DNA of 64,000 bases from the NCBI RefSeq assembly GCF_024498355.1, contig NZ_CP101833.1, positions 415,001-479,000 on the forward strand. The letters are read 5' to 3'. Under the pieces are notes generated by a model. The model was not told the DNA's origin. It ran no database searches and was given only the letters and a program-made list of their open reading frames with translations. This DNA comes from Bacillus pumilus. Lineage in GTDB: Bacteria > Bacillota > Bacilli > Bacillales > Bacillaceae. Each line of letters begins with the position of its first letter. Positions within the stretch are counted from its first letter, which is position 1. Positions 1-7,971 of this stretch are shown in pieces. The position numbers and the translations under genes were made by a program.

Positions 1-162
1 CCAGCTAATCCAGACCAACCTTCTGAGCCGCAAAAGGATACACCGGGTCATCACCTTCCGAATACCGCAACAGCGATGTACAACCTTTTACTAGCAGGAT
101 TTGCCCTTGTTTTAATAGGTGCAGCCCTTATTGTATGGAATAGAAGAAAAAGAAACGGATAA
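1..162 (+). CDS. C-terminal end of an LPxTA sortase-anchored surface protein (partial)
   Basis: Only the last 53 codons lie in the window; the 5' part is upstream. The reading frame shows a Pro/Asp/Gln-rich linker, then the sorting motif LPNTA, a hydrophobic segment of about 20 residues and a basic tail (NRRKRNG) before TAA. This is the classic cell-wall sorting signal. The A in place of G at the last motif position is the form used by B. subtilis sortase D (YhcS) substrates YhcR and YfkN. The sortase gene begins 18 bases downstream, so this is probably the yhcR-equivalent nuclease/5'-nucleotidase. That identity is inferred from position, because no catalytic domain is visible here. Confidence 0.85.
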   Translation, partial: PANPDQPSEPQKDTPGHHLPNTATAMYNLLLAGFALVLIGAALIVWNRRKRNG

Positions 163-180
163 ACGTCAAGGTGTCAAAAA

Positions 181-720
181 TTGATCTCTGCCATATTGAT
201 CACGGCGGGTCTTTGTCTAGCGATTGTTGGATATTTGAAGGTCATTGATGGACAAAGGGAAGTCGATCAGTCATTCCAGTCTGCACAAGCAGCCATCCAG
301 CAAAAGGAGTCTTCTTTTGCACCGCAGGCTGGAGAAATCATTGGGCTTTTGCACATTCCAAAACTAAAGGCTGAGTTGCCGATTGTAGAAGGAACAGAAG
401 CAGATGATTTGGCAAAAGGTGTTGGACATTATCAAGAGAGCTATTTTCCTAATGAACAGGGACAAATTGTTTTATCTGGGCATCGAGATACTGTGTTCAG
501 ACGAACAGGAGAACTTGTAGAAGGGGATCAACTCGTCATTGAGCTTTCATACGGTCGATTTACTTATGAAATTGAAAAAACAAAGATTGTGAAGAAAGAT
601 GATACAAGTATCATCACACTGCAACATAAAAAAGAAGAACTTGTCCTAACCACATGTTATCCTTTTTCTTATATTGGTCCTGCACCAAACAGATATATTA
701 TATATGGGAAGCGTGTTTAG
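181..720 (+). CDS. srtD: Class D sortase (YhcS/SrtD)
   Basis: Membrane-anchored transpeptidase that cleaves LPxTA-type sorting signals and attaches proteins to peptidoglycan. The 179 residues start with one hydrophobic segment (about 2-18), followed by the sortase beta-barrel. The catalytic His is in SGHRDTVF (about residues 99-106), the Cys in LTTCYPF and the Arg in APNRYII. The sequence agrees closely with B. subtilis YhcS as I remember it, but is slightly shorter. The start is TTG at 181, preceded by a weak AAGGTG. The frame is continuous back to the stop of the upstream substrate gene, so no ATG start is available. It is very likely co-transcribed with its substrate. Confidence 0.9.
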   Translation: MISAILITAGLCLAIVGYLKVIDGQREVDQSFQSAQAAIQQKESSFAPQAGEIIGLLHIPKLKAELPIVEGTEADDLAKGVGHYQESYFPNEQGQIVLSGHRDTVFRRTGELVEGDQLVIELSYGRFTYEIEKTKIVKKDDTSIITLQHKKEELVLTTCYPFSYIGPAPNRYIIYGKRV

Positions 721-816
721 TCACTGGATCAGCTTGCAACTTCTACTTATCTAGCTGATCGCCTGATAAGGGGGAAATCGCCTATATAAGATCTAGAGAT
801 GCAGGAGGGGGTCAAT

Positions 817-1101
817 TTGATAAACGAAGACGATGTAAGGCATATAGATAAATTCGGAAGAGTTGTCCTTCCGACGAATATTAGAAAAAGGCTGAAGATT
901 CGCCCGCAAGATTTTATAGAGATCTATCTTGAAGAAGGCCAGATTGTGATGAAACCATACTGGCAGGACAAACCTTGTATAGTGACGGGGCAAGTGACAT
1001 GCTCCAACAAGGTGCTATCAGGTGGATTGGTCATCAGTCCAGAGGGAGCGAGACTGCTGTTGCAAGATCTACTGGCGCTTCGCTTACAAAAAGAGATATA
1101 A
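817..1101 (+). CDS. AbrB/SpoVT-type DNA-binding regulator
   Basis: A 94-residue transition-state-regulator paralogue. The N-terminal swapped-hairpin motif is clear (HIDKFGRVVLPTNIRKRLKI, then a FIEIYLEEGQIVMKPY segment), as is the AbrB-like C-terminal half (CIVTGQVTCSNKVLSGG, ending in a helix). The length equals that of AbrB/Abh (92-96 residues), but the sequence is divergent. An in-frame ATG lies at 799, but the strong AGGAGGGG at 803-810 sits 6 bases before TTG 817, so TTG is taken as the start. It stands alone downstream of the sortase and is followed by a strong terminator. The target genes are unknown; control of surface-protein genes is only a guess from position. Confidence 0.8.
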   Translation: MINEDDVRHIDKFGRVVLPTNIRKRLKIRPQDFIEIYLEEGQIVMKPYWQDKPCIVTGQVTCSNKVLSGGLVISPEGARLLLQDLLALRLQKEI

Positions 1102-1138
1102 AAAAAGCTGTTCTCATCACGTGAGAACAGCTTTTTTT
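1102..1138. terminator. Bidirectional rho-independent terminator
   Basis: The stem AAAAAAGCTGTTCTCA pairs with TGAGAACAGCTTTTTT around a short loop, with T-runs on both strands. It lies between the convergent AbrB-like gene and tcyC and can serve both. Confidence 0.9.
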
Positions 1139-1140
1139 CA

Positions 1141-1884
1141 TCATACCGGATTCAAAATCCGGTTTAAGAATTGCTTTGTTCGTTCTTCTTTCGGTTGTTT
1201 GAAAATTTCTTCCGGAGGACCTTGTTCGACAATGACGCCGCCATCAATAAAAATCACTTCGTCTGCCACTTCTTGGGCAAATTTGATTTCATGTGTGACA
1301 ACCGCCATTGTCCAGCCTTCTTTGGCCAGATCCTTCATGACCTTTAACACTTCCCCGACAAGCTCAGGGTCAAGCGCAGAGGTTGGTTCATCAAAAAGCA
1401 TGAGCTCTGGCTGAATGGCAAGTGCACGGGCTATGCCGACACGCTGCTTTTGACCGCCTGAAAGCTGGAAGGGATACAGATCTTTTTTATCTTCAAGGCC
1501 AACCTTTTGCAAGAGCTGGATGGCTTCTTTTCGAACCGTTTCCTTTGGCCGGCGCTGTACTTGAACAGGACCTTCCATCACGTTCTCAAGCACGGTGCGG
1601 TGTGGAAACAGGTGATAATCCTGAAACACCATTCCTGACTTGCGGCGAAGTTTCAGCAGATCAGCTGATTTATTTTTTTTCGAAAAATCAATCGAGAAAT
1701 CATCGAAGGTAAAGGAGCCGCCATTTGGTGTTTCAAGTGCATTCAAACAGCGAAGCATCGTTGTTTTTCCTGAACCTGATGGACCAAGGATGGCCACAAC
1801 CTGTCCTTTGTTGATCGTAAAATCAATCGACTTTAGAATCTCATTTTCACCAAAGGATTTCTTTAAGCCTTTGACTGTTAGCAT
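1141..1884 (-). CDS. tcyC: L-cystine ABC transporter, ATP-binding protein TcyC
   Basis: Cytoplasmic ATPase (247 residues, the same length as B. subtilis TcyC) that powers cystine import. Walker A is GPSGSGKTT (about 34-42), the signature is [15 protein letters not shown], Walker B is [13 protein letters not shown], and the H-loop is VVTHEIKFA. These are typical of polar amino acid importers. The ATG at 1884 follows AAGGAGGGA. It is the last gene of tcyA-tcyB-tcyC, 12 bases after tcyB. Identification rests on high recalled similarity to TcyC and on the complete three-gene set. Confidence 0.92.
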   Translation of the reverse strand: MLTVKGLKKSFGENEILKSIDFTINKGQVVAILGPSGSGKTTMLRCLNALETPNGGSFTFDDFSIDFSKKNKSADLLKLRRKSGMVFQDYHLFPHRTVLENVMEGPVQVQRRPKETVRKEAIQLLQKVGLEDKKDLYPFQLSGGQKQRVGIARALAIQPELMLFDEPTSALDPELVGEVLKVMKDLAKEGWTMAVVTHEIKFAQEVADEVIFIDGGVIVEQGPPEEIFKQPKEERTKQFLNRILNPV

Positions 1885-1896
1885 GTCGTTCCCTCC

Positions 1897-2598
1897 TTAC
1901 CTTGCGACATATCGATCAAGTCGTTTTTCAATTTGGTGCTGAACGAGCGATAGAATGAAGCAGAATACCCAATAGATGAGGGCTGCTTCCATATAAATGA
2001 ACAAAATTTGATCCAAGTTCGCCGCAGCAATTTCCTGTGACTTACGGAAAAGCTCTGCCACGAGGATTTGGGAGGCAAGAGATGTATCCTTCACCAAACT
2101 AATGAATGAATTAGACAGCGGTGGAATCGATACACGCACCGCCTGCGGTAAAATGACACGGACGAGCGTTTTGCGATGCGTCATCCCGATGGAATAACCA
2201 GCTTCCCATTGTCCTTTTGGAACAGAAAGGACGGATGCACGGATAATCTCCGACGCATACGCACCTACGTTTAATGAAAAAGCAATAATCGCACTTGGAT
2301 ATGGATCCAGTGTGATATTAAATGTCGGAAAAAAATAGAAAATAATAAACAATTGCACAAAAAGCGGCGTTCCGCGAACGGCCGACACATAGATGGAAAA
2401 AATCCATCTGAGCGCTTTGATTTTAGACATTCTAGCAAGAGCTGTCACAAGCGCAATAAAAATACCGATGATAAAGGCAATGATGGCGAGGGGAATTGTA
2501 TAATAAATTCCCTGCATCACCATTGGCCAGAAAGATTGCTGAAGAAGATCCCAAGGAATGACGACTCCTAGGGTATTATTTTGTAACATCTTCACCAA
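1897..2598 (-). CDS. tcyB: L-cystine ABC transporter, permease TcyB
   Basis: Inner-membrane permease (up to 233 residues) with several hydrophobic segments and the EAA loop of HisM/GlnP-type permeases (SVPKGQWEAGYSIGMTHRKTLVRVILPQA split across the loop region). The start is ambiguous. The longest frame begins at TTG 2598, inside the tcyA coding end (23-base overlap); an ATG lies at 2589. An AGGAG sits 5 bases before an in-frame ATT at 2559. Length agreement with B. subtilis TcyB (about 234 residues) favours an upstream start and translational coupling to tcyA. Confidence 0.9.
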   Translation of the reverse strand: MVKMLQNNTLGVVIPWDLLQQSFWPMVMQGIYYTIPLAIIAFIIGIFIALVTALARMSKIKALRWIFSIYVSAVRGTPLFVQLFIIFYFFPTFNITLDPYPSAIIAFSLNVGAYASEIIRASVLSVPKGQWEAGYSIGMTHRKTLVRVILPQAVRVSIPPLSNSFISLVKDTSLASQILVAELFRKSQEIAAANLDQILFIYMEAALIYWVFCFILSLVQHQIEKRLDRYVAR

Positions 2599-3391
2599 AC
2601 CATTTCTTAGAAATCTTCGCGAGAGTACCGTCTTTCTTCATTTCTTTTAATGCGCCATTCACTTTGTCAACGACTTCGCCGCTGCCTTTTCTGAAGGCAA
2701 AATAGGTTTCTTGAGGATCTCCTGTTTCAAATGCAACTTTTAGGTTTTTGTTACCGCTTGTTTTCAAGTAGTTCAATACAGCCAATTTGTCATTGAACAT
2801 CAGATCAGCACGTCCTTGCTGAATCAATTGAATGGATTGTGCAAGACCTTCAACGCCTTCAATCTTAGCGCCAGCATCTGTAGCAAGCTTATTGTAGTTA
2901 CTTGTTAATGATTGTGCTGCTTTTTTTCCTTTGACATCAGATAGTTTTTTGATGTCGTTGTTATCTGATTTTGTCACAACTATGGCTTGAGACGTTGTGT
3001 ATTTATCAGAGAACTCGTATTGATTTTCACGTCCAGTTTTACCAACTTGGTTCGCTACCACGTCAAAACGTTTTGAATTCAGTCCAGCAAACATACTGTC
3101 CCATTGTGTTTCTTTGAATTCAGGTTTTAAGTCTAGACGTTTTGCTACTTCTGTGATGACCTCTACATCGTAGCCAGTTAATTTATCTGTCTTTTTGTCA
3201 TGGAATGTGAAAGGAGCATAAGTACCCTCTGTACCGATCGTTAATACGCCTTTATCCTGAATGGATTTCCAAAGGTCACCTGATTCCTTAGACCCAGATT
3301 GTTTATTCGCGTTGTCGTTTGCACCTGATCCACATGCCGTGATCAATGCAACACAAGCGCCTAGCATAATGGCAAAGAACATTTTTTTCAT
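2576..3391 (-). CDS. tcyA: L-cystine ABC transporter, substrate-binding lipoprotein TcyA
   Basis: Extracellular solute-binding protein (271 residues) of family 3 (SBP_bac_3). It has a lipoprotein signal peptide with lipobox LITAC and an N-terminal KGVLTIGTEGTYAPFTFHD motif, the usual start of the amino-acid-binding fold. A GTG at 3403 is in frame, but AAGTGGGG lies 6 bases before ATG 3391, which is chosen. First gene of tcyABC. In B. subtilis TcyABC imports L-cystine. The window also holds the yxe system for S-modified cysteines, which suggests investment in sulfur scavenging. Confidence 0.9.
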   Translation of the reverse strand: MKKMFFAIMLGACVALITACGSGANDNANKQSGSKESGDLWKSIQDKGVLTIGTEGTYAPFTFHDKKTDKLTGYDVEVITEVAKRLDLKPEFKETQWDSMFAGLNSKRFDVVANQVGKTGRENQYEFSDKYTTSQAIVVTKSDNNDIKKLSDVKGKKAAQSLTSNYNKLATDAGAKIEGVEGLAQSIQLIQQGRADLMFNDKLAVLNYLKTSGNKNLKVAFETGDPQETYFAFRKGSGEVVDKVNGALKEMKKDGTLAKISKKWFGEDVTK

Positions 3392-3708
3392 TTTATTCCC
3401 CACTTTTCTTGTTGGTATTTACAACATATGATCTTACAGAGAAGCAACCTAAAAGTAAAGCATTTGAAATTATCTTGAGCGAATCTCACCAACTTTATGC
3501 TCGGACAACCGATAGAACTATACCAAATCAAAAGATGAATACAACAAAACACGAACTCAAGCGGTCATTAAGATCAATCGAGTGGTGAGAATGTTAGATA
3601 GACTATTTAATGGGGAAATATGCTATGATCATCACATCGAAAGAGTTAAGGTGATGTTTGACATTAGATTCATTTGACTTGTAAGAAAATAAAGGAAACG
3701 ATCCTCCA
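3392..3708. other. Intergenic region, divergent promoters expected
   Basis: 317 bases between divergent tcyA and the hydrolase gene. On the minus strand a candidate tcyA promoter is TTGTAT (3539-3544) and TATAGT (3517-3522) with a 16-base spacer. This gives a leader of roughly 110 bases in which I recognise no riboswitch. On the plus strand TATGAT near 3623 could be a -10 for the next gene. No further ORF is seen. Confidence 0.4.
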
Positions 3709-4356
3709 GTGAACCAAAGTATAAAAGGGAAGTGTGATCATTTGCAAACATCAAAACAAAAACCCGTCATGATCTTAATACACGAAATATACGGAATAAA
3801 TGATCATATGAAGAGGATGATCGATCATTTTGAAAAAGCTGGTTTTGAGGTCTACTGTCCTCATTTATTGGGACAGGTCAAACACTTCCCTTATGCCAGT
3901 GAGAATGAGGCTTACGGCTACTTTATGAATAAAGTTGGTTTTGATGAATCGGTAAAGAGCGTACTGAATGTAGCAAAAGAGTTGAAAAAAAAAAATCCAA
4001 AGATAAACATATTTCTACTAGGTTTTAGTGTGGGGGCAACAATTGCCTGGCGATGCAGCCAATATGATCAGTTGTTTACCGGAGTCATTGGATTTTATGG
4101 TTCAAGGATCAGAGATTACGTCGATATTACACCTGCCTGCAAAACGCTGTTATTTTTCCCAGAGGTCGAAGCATCCTTTAACCCTCGGGAGGTTGCGAGT
4201 GTTTTGGAGAAAAGGGATGAGCTTCGCGTGACAATAGTAGAGGGAAAGCATGGATTTGCCAATCCATATTCTGCGGCTTTTCACGCTGAATCGAAAAATT
4301 GTTGCTTTCAGGAAATAGATGATTTTATCAAAGCAGGTCTGCTGAAAGAAGTATGA
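3709..4356 (+). CDS. Dienelactone hydrolase-family alpha/beta hydrolase
   Basis: Soluble alpha/beta hydrolase of about 215 residues. The family entry motif PVMILIHEIYGINDHMKRM is followed by a nucleophile elbow GFSVGA and a C-terminal EGKHGFANPYS carrying the presumed catalytic His. Classical dienelactone hydrolases use Cys in this elbow (G-x-C-x-G); here it is Ser, and the acid position reads PEVEA with Glu rather than Asp. Substrate unknown. GTG 3709 has AAAGGA about 12 bases upstream; TTG 3742 with AAAAGGGA is an alternative start. Monocistronic, followed by a hairpin terminator. Confidence 0.75.
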   Translation: MNQSIKGKCDHLQTSKQKPVMILIHEIYGINDHMKRMIDHFEKAGFEVYCPHLLGQVKHFPYASENEAYGYFMNKVGFDESVKSVLNVAKELKKKNPKINIFLLGFSVGATIAWRCSQYDQLFTGVIGFYGSRIRDYVDITPACKTLLFFPEVEASFNPREVASVLEKRDELRVTIVEGKHGFANPYSAAFHAESKNCCFQEIDDFIKAGLLKEV

Positions 4357-4689
4357 CTTGTGGATGTTTAAACAGTGGTGTCTTATAGTGATCATAAGAA
4401 ATGTCTGAAATGAGACTCGAAAAGAGCGAAATGAAACCAGTGTGTAAAGATAAAGTTGCACGCTGGTTTTTTGTGAAAACATTTTGGATAAATGGCAACC
4501 TATCAAATGCTCAGACCCACCGCCCATTTGTGCGAACATTACTAAAATAAAGACTTTGTGACAGTGACCATAGAAGGAAGCATATTTATTATAAAAGATG
4601 TATAATTAGTAGGTTGTTTTAAAAATGGAATGAATCACATGGAGACATGTTTTGATAACAGAGCATCTTAGAAGAAGGAGGGCATCATT
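4357..4689. other. Intergenic region: terminator and permease promoter region
   Basis: 333 bases. It holds the hairpin at 4434-4473 that ends the hydrolase transcript, and a TATAAT near 4601 that could be the -10 of the permease gene. I searched for a SigL (-24/-12) promoter of the kind that drives rocDEF in B. subtilis and found no convincing TGGCAC-N5-TTGC. No further gene seen. Confidence 0.4.
4434..4473 (+). terminator. Rho-independent terminator of the hydrolase gene
   Basis: AAACCAGTGTG pairs with CACGCTGGTTT (one G-U pair) and runs into TTTTTT. Confidence 0.75.
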
Positions 4690-6123
4690 GTGGATGTTGG
4701 ACAAAATCAGCCCGAACAATTGAAAAGGGCGATGACCTCCCGCCATTTATTTATGATTTCACTTGGCGGTGTCATTGGGACAGGCTTTTTCTTAGGAACG
4801 GGCTATACGATTGGACAAGCAGGTCCAGTCGGAGCCGTTCTTTCTTATATTGTGGGTGGATTGATTATGTATTTAACCATGCTGTGTCTTGGAGAGCTGT
4901 CAGTTGCACTTCCTGTCTCGGGGTCGTTTCACACGTATGCGACCAAATTTGTCAGTCCTGCCGCTGGTTTTGCTGTTGGCTGGATTTATTGGCTCGGCTG
5001 GGCGGCAACCGTCGCACTTGAATTCTTATCAGCAGGACAGCTGATGAGGCGCTGGCTCCCGCAAGTGGATGTGTGGATCTGGTGTTTCATATTTGGGCTG
5101 TGTCTTTTCTTATTAAATGCCCGATCTGCGAAAGCGTTCGGGGAGTCGGAATTTTTCTTTTCAACCATTAAGATTGTTGCCATTTTATTATTTATTGGTG
5201 TAGGCGGAGCGGCGATGTTTGGTTTCATTCAAACGACGAGCGGGGAACCGGCTCCTTACTTCAGTCACTTTGTAAGTGATGGACTGTTTCCAAATGGATT
5301 GCTTGCTGTTGTGGTCACGATGATCACGGTGAATTTTTCGTTTCAAGGGACAGAGCTGATCGGGATTGCGGCAGGGGAGAGTGAAAACCCTGAGAAAACC
5401 GTTCCTCGTTCTATTCATCAGACGGTTTGGCGTACACTCGTCTTTTTCGTTTTATCTGTTTTCGTATTAGCGGGTATGGTGCCTTGGAAGGAAGCTGGTG
5501 TGCTGGAAAGTCCATTTGTCACCGTGTTTGAGAGAACAGGAATTCCTTATGCGGCAGATATCATGAACTTTGTCATTATCATTGCTTTATTATCTGTTGC
5601 AAACTCTGGCTTGTATGCTTCAACGAGAATGCTGTACTCCTTATCGAAGGAAGGAATGGCAGGAAAGGCGTTCAGACGAGTGAATCGGCGCGGTATTCCG
5701 ATGAATGCCTTACTGCTTACCTTCCTGTTTACAGGGATTTCGCTATTATCTGGGTTCTTTGCAGAGAAAACCGTCTTTGTCTGGATTGTTTCAATTGCCG
5801 GAATGAGTGCCCAGGCTGGCTGGATCACAATTACATTATCACAGCTGCTTTTCCGCAGGAGATATTTGAAAGCAGGCGGAAAGCTGGAAAATTTGAAATT
5901 TAAAACACCCCTTTATCCGGTTCTGCCGATCATTGCGATCACGATGAATACGATCGTATTGGTCAGCCTTGCCTTTGATCCGGAGCAGCGTATCGGGTTA
6001 TATGTCGGCGTACCACTCATGATCATTGGATATGTCGTCTATCACCGCTATGTGAAGAAACATCAGGTGAAAAGCGAACCGCTCAAACTGCAAATTCGTG
6101 GAGATGATGAGATTCGGTTTTAA
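4690..6123 (+). CDS. Amino acid permease of the RocC/RocE type (APC superfamily)
   Basis: Integral membrane amino acid:proton symporter, 477 residues with about 12 hydrophobic segments. The N-terminus (LKRAMTSRHLFMISLGGVIG...) and the conserved stretch VNFSFQGTELIGIAAGES closely match B. subtilis RocE/RocC, the arginine/ornithine permeases. The second half (PYAADIMNFVIIIALLSVANSGLYASTR) is equally typical. GTG 4690 is preceded by GAAGGAGGG. No roc catabolic genes are adjacent and no SigL promoter is evident, so the substrate could be another cationic amino acid. Followed by two stem-loops. Confidence 0.85.
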   Translation: MDVGQNQPEQLKRAMTSRHLFMISLGGVIGTGFFLGTGYTIGQAGPVGAVLSYIVGGLIMYLTMLCLGELSVALPVSGSFHTYATKFVSPAAGFAVGWIYWLGWAATVALEFLSAGQLMRRWLPQVDVWIWCFIFGLCLFLLNARSAKAFGESEFFFSTIKIVAILLFIGVGGAAMFGFIQTTSGEPAPYFSHFVSDGLFPNGLLAVVVTMITVNFSFQGTELIGIAAGESENPEKTVPRSIHQTVWRTLVFFVLSVFVLAGMVPWKEAGVLESPFVTVFERTGIPYAADIMNFVIIIALLSVANSGLYASTRMLYSLSKEGMAGKAFRRVNRRGIPMNALLLTFLFTGISLLSGFFAEKTVFVWIVSIAGMSAQAGWITITLSQLLFRRRYLKAGGKLENLKFKTPLYPVLPIIAITMNTIVLVSLAFDPEQRIGLYVGVPLMIIGYVVYHRYVKKHQVKSEPLKLQIRGDDEIRF

Positions 6124-6129
6124 ACCAAC

Positions 6130-6181
6130 AAAAGAAGACAAAGGGCTAAAATAAAGATCATTTTAGCCCTTTGTCAACAAT
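6130..6181. repeat. 52-base hairpin repeat, copy 1
   Basis: A perfect stem, GACAAAGGGCTAAAAT with ATTTTAGCCCTTTGTC, sits 7 bases after the permease stop. The same 52-base segment recurs at 52748-52799 with one difference in the loop. Here it may act as a terminator, but the far-away copy marks it as a dispersed repeat. Confidence 0.85.
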
Positions 6182-6186
6182 ATGAA

Positions 6187-6216
6187 AGAAGCCCCCTGTC
6201 GGGAGGCTTCTTTTTT
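6187..6216. terminator. Terminator between permease and yclF
   Basis: AAGAAGCC pairs with GGCTTCTT around a GC-rich loop, with TTTTTT on the plus strand. It overlaps the yclF stop on the minus strand. Confidence 0.8.
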
Positions 6217-7708
6217 AATGAACGCCTTTCATCGCTTTCTTAATCACTGGTGTAAGCATCAGCATGACACCACATAAAATGATGGCGATGAGGCCAATGA
6301 TACCGAAATAAACGGTTTCTGGCACTTTATCAAACAGTTTGACCACTTGTGCATTAATTGCCTGTGCCATCGCATTTGAAAGGAACCAAAGGCTCATTGT
6401 TTGCGCTGAGAAGGCAGCAGGTGCAAGCTTGGTTGTCGCTGACAAACCAACTGGTGACAAGCAGAGCTCTCCGATCACAACAAGGAAGAAGCTCAGAACG
6501 AGCCATAATGGACTCACAAGTGTGTTTGGACCAGACATGTATGCAGGAATGATCATGATGATAAAGGATAACCCAGCAAACAGTAGGCCAAGTGAGAACT
6601 TAATCGGGGTAGACGGCTGTTTCTTTCCAAGTCTGACCCATAACCAAGCAAATACTGGGGACAGCAGCACAATAAAGATCGGGTTCAATGATTGGAACCA
6701 AGAAGAGGCCAGTGTCATCCCAAAGAAATTCAAGTTTGTTCGTTGATCCGCATATGTGGCTAAAATGTTTGAGCCTTGTTCTTGAATGGCCCAGAACATC
6801 ACCGCAGCTAGGAACAATGGAATATAAGCGAGTACCCTGGATTGCTCCACTGCGCTCGTCTTTTTACTGAAATACATCACAATAAAGTAAACAATCGGAA
6901 TGAGGACGCCAAGGACACTGACAAACCAAGTGAATAGGTTAATGGTAAGCGCGCCTGTTTGGATACCAATGACAGCAAAAACAGCGAGCACAATCACGAT
7001 CAATGTGCCGAAAATTTTGATGTTCTTGCGTTCAGCGGCTGATAGTGGATTTGTGACATAGGTGCCGGCAAGGCCAAGATTCGGCTTTTTCGTGATCACA
7101 AACGTAATGAGTCCAACAAGCATACCAACGGCAGCGAGTGAGAAACCAAGATGGAAATTCACTTTTTGACCGAGTGTTCCGACAATTAATGGCGCAATAA
7201 AACCACCCATGTTGATTCCCATGTAGAAAATACTAAACCCCGAATCCCTGCGAGGGTCCGTTTTTGTATACAGGTCACCGACAATGTTTGAAACGTTTGG
7301 CTTTAGAAGACCTGTCCCAATAATAATCAGCCCCATACTAATAAAGAGCGCTGTTGCTCCGCTTGGCAGAGCCAAAATGACATGACCAAGCATAATGAAG
7401 ACCCCGCCATAAAAGACCGTACTGGACGAACCGAATACCCGGTCAGCGAGCCATCCACCAATCACTCCTGACATATAGACAAGGGCACCGTAGACAGACA
7501 TGATCGAATTGGCTGTCGTCTGGTCAAAGCCAAGACCGCCTTTTGTCACCTCTGTGTACATATAATAAATAAGCAGTGCACGCATGCCATAATAAGAAAA
7601 ACGCTCCCAAAATTCAGTGAAAAACAGTGTATAAAGTCCTTTAGGATGTCCAAAAAAACCTTTTTGAGGCACACTTTTAACAATTTTATCGTGATCAATT
7701 GTAGACAT
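6215..7708 (-). CDS. yclF: Proton-dependent di-/tripeptide transporter (POT family)
   Basis: 497-residue membrane protein with about 12-14 hydrophobic segments. The POT/PTR signatures are present: the N-terminal FWERFSYYGMRALLIYYM (contains the ExxER/K-like motif) and FSIFYMGINMGGFIAPL. It agrees with B. subtilis YclF. In B. subtilis yclF lies close to yclJK and yclM; here the beta-helix gene and the yxe operon separate them. The ATG at 7708 has AAAGGA upstream. It probably imports small peptides as nitrogen and carbon sources. Confidence 0.9.
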   Translation of the reverse strand: MSTIDHDKIVKSVPQKGFFGHPKGLYTLFFTEFWERFSYYGMRALLIYYMYTEVTKGGLGFDQTTANSIMSVYGALVYMSGVIGGWLADRVFGSSSTVFYGGVFIMLGHVILALPSGATALFISMGLIIIGTGLLKPNVSNIVGDLYTKTDPRRDSGFSIFYMGINMGGFIAPLIVGTLGQKVNFHLGFSLAAVGMLVGLITFVITKKPNLGLAGTYVTNPLSAAERKNIKIFGTLIVIVLAVFAVIGIQTGALTINLFTWFVSVLGVLIPIVYFIVMYFSKKTSAVEQSRVLAYIPLFLAAVMFWAIQEQGSNILATYADQRTNLNFFGMTLASSWFQSLNPIFIVLLSPVFAWLWVRLGKKQPSTPIKFSLGLLFAGLSFIIMIIPAYMSGPNTLVSPLWLVLSFFLVVIGELCLSPVGLSATTKLAPAAFSAQTMSLWFLSNAMAQAINAQVVKLFDKVPETVYFGIIGLIAIILCGVMLMLTPVIKKAMKGVH

Positions 7709-7971
7709 GGCATAGATCCTTTCTTAAAAAAAGAGATATGAGAAAAATGATATTCTTGTATAGTTCTTGTGTCAATATAAAACTATTCTAAAACAGGAAA
7801 ATGTTAGATCAATAGGCGTAAAGACTCAAAATTATTAAAAATTCATTCAAGTGAAAATTATCGGAAAGTTATTCCAGAAGAATTTATATAAAATTTGAAG
7901 TATTGTACAGGCAAACCTTTCCCACATGCATAGGATGATGAGAGGACATGTGTGAAAAGGAGGGATTTTGG

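Noticed and set aside
1022..1942. Plus-strand ORFs of 96-130 codons opposite tcyC
   Set aside because: They are antisense shadows of a gene with complete ABC-ATPase motifs, lack ribosome sites and show no recognisable domain.
3392..3560. S-box or other sulfur riboswitch in the tcyA leader
   Set aside because: The roughly 110-base leader shows no conserved S-box helices or a terminator before the start.
4150..4539. 129-codon minus-strand ORF over the end of the hydrolase gene
   Set aside because: Antisense to a well-supported coding region and runs through its terminator; no ribosome site.
4357..4689. SigL (-24/-12) promoter for the RocE-like permease
   Set aside because: Looked for because B. 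subtilis roc genes use SigL; no TGGCAC-N5-TTGC match was found.
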